NCBI GenBank assembly: GCA_937988885.1
Contig: CALKHR010000057.1
Location: 1 to 23,196 of the forward strand
Source of the DNA: an uncultured Roseiflexaceae bacterium
GTDB lineage: Bacteria > Chloroflexota > Chloroflexia > Chloroflexales > Roseiflexaceae
Length of the DNA: 23,196 bases
Direction: 5' to 3'
This document shows positions 19,590 through 23,196 of this stretch, one piece after another (within the stretch, counting starts at the first letter, position 1; every line of letters starts with the position of its first letter). The position numbers and the translations under genes are program-made. Under the pieces are notes generated by a model, which did no database searches, was not told the DNA's origin, and saw only the letters and a program-made list of their open reading frames with translations.

Positions 19590-20804
19590 ATGTCACAGCA
19601 AGCGAGCATCGATCACGCCATTCAGCAGGCCGTTGAGATCGCGCGTGAGGACTTGATCGAACTGAGCCTGGATATTCACGCACATCCCGAGTTGAATTAC
19701 CAGGAGTTTTACGCCTCGAAGCGCCTTGCCGATCTGCTTGAGGCCCAGGGCTTCACGGTGGAGCGGGGCGTGGGTAATGTGCCGACGGCGTTTCGCGCCA
19801 CGCTGAAGGGCCAGGGCGATGGCCCGACGGTGGCTATTCTCGCCGAGTACGACGCGCTGCCCGATATCGGTCACGCCTGTGGCCACAATCTGATCGCCAC
19901 CGCGACGGTTGGCGCGGGCTTGGCGCTCACCTCGGTGATCAATCAGTTGCCCGGCACGCTGCAGGTCATCGGCACGCCCGCCGAGGAAGGTGGCGGTGGC
20001 AAGATCAAGCTGATCGATGCTGGTGTGTTCGAGGGTGTTGATGTGGCGCTTTCGTGCCATCCCGCCGCGAATCGCACCGTGATCGAGACCGAGGTGCCGT
20101 TGAACGAGCGCTACGGCTTGGCGATGGTCGGCTTCCGCTACAACTACCACGGTAAATCGGCCCATGCCGCTGTCTCGCCGCATCAGGGTATCAACGCGCT
20201 GAACTCGGTCATTCACCTGTTCACCGGCATCGATGCGCTGCGCCAGCACGTGCGCCAGGATGTGCGCATCCACGGCATCATCAGCAACGGTGGCAAGGCT
20301 CCGAATGTGGTGCCCGAGTTCGCCTCGGCTGACTTTATGCTGCGGGCGAAGGACAGCGTGTATCTGCAGGAGGTGGTGGAGAAGGTGACGAAGATCGCCG
20401 AGGGCGCGGCGCTGATCACTGGCGCTCGCTTGGAGATCGAGCCGCTCTATCCTTTCTACCAGGAGACGGTGCCGAACCAGGTGTTGGCGCGCCTCTTCAA
20501 GCGCCGCAGTGAGGATGTGGGCTTGGAGTTGCACCCGCCGTTAGAGAAAGGCTTCGCCGCCTCGACCGATTTGGGCAACGTGAGCCAGATCGTGCCGACA
20601 TACTCGATCAGTTACGCCACCAGCCCGGTGCCTGTGGTCTTCCACACCCCAGCGATGACGGAAGTGGCCAAGAGTGATCTGGCGCAGGAGCGCACGCTAA
20701 CCGCCGCCAAGATCATCGCGCTGGCCGCCGCCGACTTGCTCAGCACGCCCGAACTGCTCGCCGAAGCGCAGGCCGATTTCGCGGCCCGCACATCGAAGAA
20801 CTAG
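19590..20804 (+). CDS. M20-family amidohydrolase (M20D / AbgB-like)
   Basis: This 404-residue cytoplasmic metal-dependent enzyme cleaves amide bonds of N-acyl amino acids or related compounds. The family pattern is clear: HAHPELNYQE near residue 30, AEYDALPDIGHACGHN (85-100) with the metal-binding Cys97 and His99, GTPAEEGGGG with Glu132/Glu133, and CHP at 156-158. AEYDALP...HACGHN groups it with p-aminobenzoyl-glutamate hydrolase and PM20D2-like enzymes rather than M20A peptidases. No signal peptide is visible. The ATG at 19590 follows AAGGAAA; an upstream in-frame ATG at 19536 lies within the stem-loop and is rejected. Next to a peptide-type importer, it probably acts on the imported compound. 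Confidence 0.92.
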   Translation: MSQQASIDHAIQQAVEIAREDLIELSLDIHAHPELNYQEFYASKRLADLLEAQGFTVERGVGNVPTAFRATLKGQGDGPTVAILAEYDALPDIGHACGHNLIATATVGAGLALTSVINQLPGTLQVIGTPAEEGGGGKIKLIDAGVFEGVDVALSCHPAANRTVIETEVPLNERYGLAMVGFRYNYHGKSAHAAVSPHQGINALNSVIHLFTGIDALRQHVRQDVRIHGIISNGGKAPNVVPEFASADFMLRAKDSVYLQEVVEKVTKIAEGAALITGARLEIEPLYPFYQETVPNQVLARLFKRRSEDVGLELHPPLEKGFAASTDLGNVSQIVPTYSISYATSPVPVVFHTPAMTEVAKSDLAQERTLTAAKIIALAAADLLSTPELLAEAQADFAARTSKN

Positions 20805-20819
20805 GATTTGTTCGCTTAC

Positions 20820-20840
20820 AGCTGAGAAATGCGCTCAGCT
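20820..20840 (+). other. Intercistronic stem-loop after the amidohydrolase gene
   Basis: AGCTGAG (20820-20826) and CTCAGCT (20834-20840) pair around a 7-nt loop, 15 bases after the stop codon. No T-run follows. It continues the pattern of a stem-loop at each boundary in the second half of this operon. Confidence 0.5.
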
Positions 20841-20892
20841 TGATCATATGCTCGTAGCGCCCAAACAGCGCAGCAATAGGAGAATTTGACTC

Positions 20893-21885
20893 ATGGCATC
20901 ACCTGTGAAATTTGGCTTGACACTCCCCAACCGTGGTGTGATGTTTGGCGTTGAAACCATTGGCGAGCTGTTGGCCGCTGGTGAAGAAGCCGAAAAGACC
21001 GGCCTGTTCGAAAGCATTTGGCTCGGCGATAGCTTGTTCGCCAAGCGCCGCCCCGAATCGATCGTGTTGCTCTCGGCTTTGGCCGCCCGCACCGAGCGCG
21101 TGCGCCTCGCGGTTGGCTGTATGGCCTCGTTCCCGGTACGCCACCCGGCTTTGCTGGCCGCGCAGTGGGCGAGCCTCGACCTGGTGGCTGGCCCTGGCCG
21201 CGCGCTGCTGGCCGTGTGTATCGGCGGGCGCTACGGCGGCGGCGACTGGGAGATGGAGAACGAGGTCTTTAACGTCGAGCAGAAGTCGCGCGTGAGCCGC
21301 ATGGAAGAGGGCATCGAGATCGTGCGCAAGCTGTTCACCGAGGAGGAGGTCACGTACGAGGGCAAGTACTACAAGTTGAACAAGGTTCGCTTGGAGCCGC
21401 GCCCGGTGACGAAGCCCGCTCCGGTGATCTGGATCGCCGCGAACCCGCGCCCGATCAACGGCGATGCCTCGACGATTCAGCGCTCGATCCGCCGCACGGC
21501 TCGCTTGGCCGATGGCTGGATGACCACTTGGCTCTCCGCCGAGAGCTTCCGCGCGCGCTGGACCGAGTTGCAGGCTGCGCTGCGCGAGGAGGGCCGCGAC
21601 GTTGATAGCTTCGACAACTCGCTGTACTACAACGTCAACATCAACGACGACCGCGAGGCCGCCGCCGAGGAGTCGAAGCGCTTCCTCGATGCCTACTACG
21701 GCTTCGACATCAGCCGCCAGGACCTCGATCTGTGGGTGGGTTACGGCTCGCCGAAAGAGGTGATCGAGAAGATCCAGAGCTTCGTTGATGCGGGCGCGAA
21801 GGAGATCACCTTCCGCTTGACGGGTTGGGACCAGAAGCGCCAGTTCGAGCGCCTGATCAACGAAGTTATTCCGGCATTCCGCTAG
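20893..21885 (+). CDS. Luciferase-like (LLM) flavin/F420-dependent oxidoreductase
   Basis: This 330-residue protein has the bacterial luciferase-like barrel: FGLTLPNRG at the start, AAGEEAEKTGLFESIWLGDS, the LLSALAARTERVRLAVG strand-helix unit, HPALLAAQWASLDLVAGPGRALLAV, and ARLADGWMTT followed by a search-like C-terminal helix region (SPKEVIEKIQSFVDAGAKEI). Such enzymes are either FMN-dependent monooxygenases or F420-dependent oxidoreductases; the sequence alone does not decide. No flavin reductase partner is nearby. AGGAG stands about 11 bases before the ATG. Next to the amidohydrolase and VOC genes it is likely to carry out an oxidation or reduction step on the imported compound. Confidence 0.9.
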   Translation: MASPVKFGLTLPNRGVMFGVETIGELLAAGEEAEKTGLFESIWLGDSLFAKRRPESIVLLSALAARTERVRLAVGCMASFPVRHPALLAAQWASLDLVAGPGRALLAVCIGGRYGGGDWEMENEVFNVEQKSRVSRMEEGIEIVRKLFTEEEVTYEGKYYKLNKVRLEPRPVTKPAPVIWIAANPRPINGDASTIQRSIRRTARLADGWMTTWLSAESFRARWTELQAALREEGRDVDSFDNSLYYNVNINDDREAAAEESKRFLDAYYGFDISRQDLDLWVGYGSPKEVIEKIQSFVDAGAKEITFRLTGWDQKRQFERLINEVIPAFR

Positions 21886-21931
21886 CGTTGTGCTGAGCGC
21901 CATCATCACGGGCGCTGGCCAATGACAGTAA

Positions 21932-21999
21932 CGAGCCTGGCAGAGATAGTTGTGGTGTGGAAGCTGCTGAGAGGACGACTATCACCCCTGCCAGGCTCG
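21932..21999 (+). other. Long intercistronic stem-loop between LLM and VOC genes
   Basis: CGAGCCTGGCAG (21932-21943) and CTGCCAGGCTCG (21988-21999) pair perfectly over 12 bp. After a small internal loop, GATAGTTGT (21945-21953) pairs with ACGACTATC (21975-21983), with one G-U. The whole hairpin spans 68 nt in the 186-base gap. CTTGT follows, too short a T-run for a clean terminator; it may be a partial terminator or a stability element. Confidence 0.65.
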
Positions 22000-22071
22000 C
22001 TTGTATCTGAGTGAACCGTTCGTAAACCGCACGGCTTGTGCTGGCTTACTCTACCTACGACGAGGGACGTT

Positions 22072-22872
22072 ATGAGCATTACCCAGATCGATCACGTCGT
22101 GATCGCCGTCAAGGATCTTGATCAGGCGATTGCCGATTACACCGCGCTCGGCTTCACCGTAACGCCGGGTGGCAAGCACACCAGTGGCGCGACCCACAAC
22201 GCTTTGGTAGTGTTCGAGGATGGCAGCTACTTCGAGTTGATCGCCTTCCTCAAGCCGAACGAGGGTTTCCGCTGGTGGCACAGCCTGCAGGATCACGGCG
22301 AGAGCATCGTGGACTTCGCGCTGTTCCCAACCGAGATCGAGAAGGACATCCCTGCCGCTCGCGAGCGCGGTGTGGAATACACCGGCCCGACGCCGCTTGG
22401 CCGCAATCGCCCCGATGGTGTGCGCCTCGATTGGTTCTTGGGCCACCCGGGCAGCCGCGACCTGCCGTTCTTATGCGGCGATGTGACTCCCCGCGAACTG
22501 CGCGTGCCCGAGGGCGATGTGCGCAAGCATGCCAACGGCGTGACCGGCATCGCCAGCATCACGATCGCCGTGGCCGATATCAACGTCAGCGCCGCGCGCT
22601 ACCGTGGCCTGTTGGGCCTCGAAGCGGCTGGTGGCAGCAACCAAGCGCTCGCTATCCCCGGCACCAATATCGATACTGCGATCTTCCAGATCAGTAACTC
22701 GCTGATCGTGCTGGCCTCGTCCACCGATCCGAACTCGGAGTTGGCTCAGCGCGTGGCGACACGCGGCGAAGGCCCGCACGCTGTGGCGCTGCGCGTGCCT
22801 GGTGGCGCACCCAATCGCAAGCTCGACTTGGGCTTGACGCACGGCGCGCTGCTCGAATTGGTTTCGTATTAG
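22072..22872 (+). CDS. VOC-family (glyoxalase-like) protein
   Basis: This 266-residue protein starts ITQIDHVVIAVKDLDQAIADYTALGF, the typical first strand of the vicinal oxygen chelate fold, where His8 is a candidate metal ligand. YFELIAF and the GIASITIAVADINVSAARYRGLLGL repeat show two paired modules; the length and the middle segment resemble the Glyoxalase_3 group (Pfam PF13468). Reactions in the fold include lyase, isomerase and ring-cleaving dioxygenase steps, and the sequence does not decide between them. The ATG at 22072 follows GAGGGA; an in-frame ATG 36 bases upstream lacks a ribosome site. It is the last gene of the operon. Confidence 0.88.
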   Translation: MSITQIDHVVIAVKDLDQAIADYTALGFTVTPGGKHTSGATHNALVVFEDGSYFELIAFLKPNEGFRWWHSLQDHGESIVDFALFPTEIEKDIPAARERGVEYTGPTPLGRNRPDGVRLDWFLGHPGSRDLPFLCGDVTPRELRVPEGDVRKHANGVTGIASITIAVADINVSAARYRGLLGLEAAGGSNQALAIPGTNIDTAIFQISNSLIVLASSTDPNSELAQRVATRGEGPHAVALRVPGGAPNRKLDLGLTHGALLELVSY

Positions 22873-22957
22873 TAACAAAAGGGTGCAGATCCAAAAATTG
22901 GTGGCGTAAAACTACCAAAAATGACCTTGGAGCTGCAACACAATCTCAAACAATCGG

Positions 22958-23050
22958 TATAATAAGGGTGCGGGGTTGACCCTAACCTCCGCGCCCAGAA
23001 AAGCAACACGGCTCGGCCAGCACATTACGTTGTTGGTCGAGTTGTGTTTT
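22958..23050 (+). ncRNA. Candidate small RNA with promoter box and terminator-like hairpin
   Basis: TATAAT (22958-22963) is followed at the expected start (about 22970) by GCGGGGTT, which pairs with AACCTCCGC (22985-22993) with one bulged A. Next, AACACGGCTCGGCCA (23005-23019) pairs with TGGTCGAGTTGTGTT (23034-23048) using three G-U pairs, followed by TT. The G-U pairs exist only in RNA copied from this strand, which supports a + strand transcript of about 80 nt. The -35 box is poor. It could also simply be the terminator region of the operon. Confidence 0.4.
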
Positions 23051-23144
23051 AAAGTTCAGTATCCACAGATTATACTAAATCCGACTGGACAGTTGTTATT
23101 AAAAGCCGTTTTAGCCTGCAGCAGCAAGGTACTTTCTTCTGTTT

Positions 23145-23185
23145 GTGATATCGAGGCGCTGCTACGCGCAGCGCCTCGATATCAC
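23145..23185. repeat. Perfect 18-bp inverted repeat near the window end
   Basis: GTGATATCGAGGCGCTGC (23145-23162) is the exact reverse complement of 23168-23185, around the 5-nt loop TACGC. No T-run follows on either strand. It resembles in design, but not in sequence, the 17-bp repeat at 10337-10379. Confidence 0.75.
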
Positions 23186-23196
23186 CTGTTGCGGGA

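Larger units (their letters stand above)
22873..23196 (+). other. Gene-free region at the right end of the window
   Basis: I see no protein gene in these 324 bases. After the VOC stop comes an AT-rich stretch, a TATAAT box (22958-22963), two hairpins that may form a small RNA (22966-23050), a second AT-rich stretch, and a perfect 18-bp inverted repeat (23145-23185). Confidence 0.5.

Overview
This window looks like a chromosomal stretch of a moderately high-GC bacterium with AT-richer intergenic spacers. The mix of genes suggests a member of the Chloroflexota, perhaps class Chloroflexia: a bacterial deoxyhypusine-synthase-like enzyme, a Pro/Thr-rich lipoprotein with a short folded domain, a PknB-type kinase with a zinc finger and a C-terminal membrane anchor, and Tat-exported peptide-type binding lipoproteins. 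That placement is inference from gene style only; there is no rRNA or other phylogenetic marker here. I see no tRNA, rRNA, CRISPR array or intact insertion sequence.

Region 1 (about 1-7310, + strand) is a glycerol/dihydroxyacetone cassette. A regulatory region rich in palindromes and a strong promoter (TTGACA-N16-TAGGAT) precede a leader of about 380 nt containing a long stem-loop. Then come glpF (glycerol channel), dhaK and dhaL (dihydroxyacetone kinase subunits), glpK (glycerol kinase), dhaM (EIIA-type phosphodonor), ptsH (HPr) and ptsI (enzyme I). Together they form a complete phosphorelay, PEP to EI to HPr to DhaM to DhaL-bound nucleotide to dihydroxyacetone, with no sugar permease. A classic intrinsic terminator sits between dhaM and ptsH, and the dhaK-dhaL gap holds two LacI-like palindromes 42 bp apart.

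Region 2 (7310-10300, + strand) has a structured spacer, a promoter with an extended -10 box, and a 709-residue Ser/Thr kinase. The kinase carries a DnaJ-type zinc finger interrupted by a low-complexity insert and ends in a membrane anchor. It is followed by a terminator, a promoter region with two overlapping palindromes, an unrecognised 31-residue single-pass membrane peptide with a very good ribosome binding site, and another terminator.

Region 3 (10420-14900, - strand) encodes a YvlD-like four-helix membrane protein, a deoxyhypusine-synthase-family enzyme, glutamate racemase directly behind a lipoprotein gene, and a GHMP sugar kinase of the heptose-phosphate kinase type. Region 4 starts with a divergent ogt-type DNA methyltransferase.

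Region 5 (15790-22872, + strand) starts at a strong promoter (TTGACA-N17-TAAGAT). It encodes two peptide/opine-type ABC permeases, a Tat lipoprotein binding protein, an M20 amidohydrolase, a luciferase-like flavin/F420 oxidoreductase and a glyoxalase-fold (VOC) protein. I read it as an uptake and breakdown pathway for an unknown amide-containing small molecule. The transporter ATPases are not in the window. Stem-loops mark every cistron boundary after the binding protein. The window ends with a candidate small RNA and a perfect 18-bp inverted repeat.
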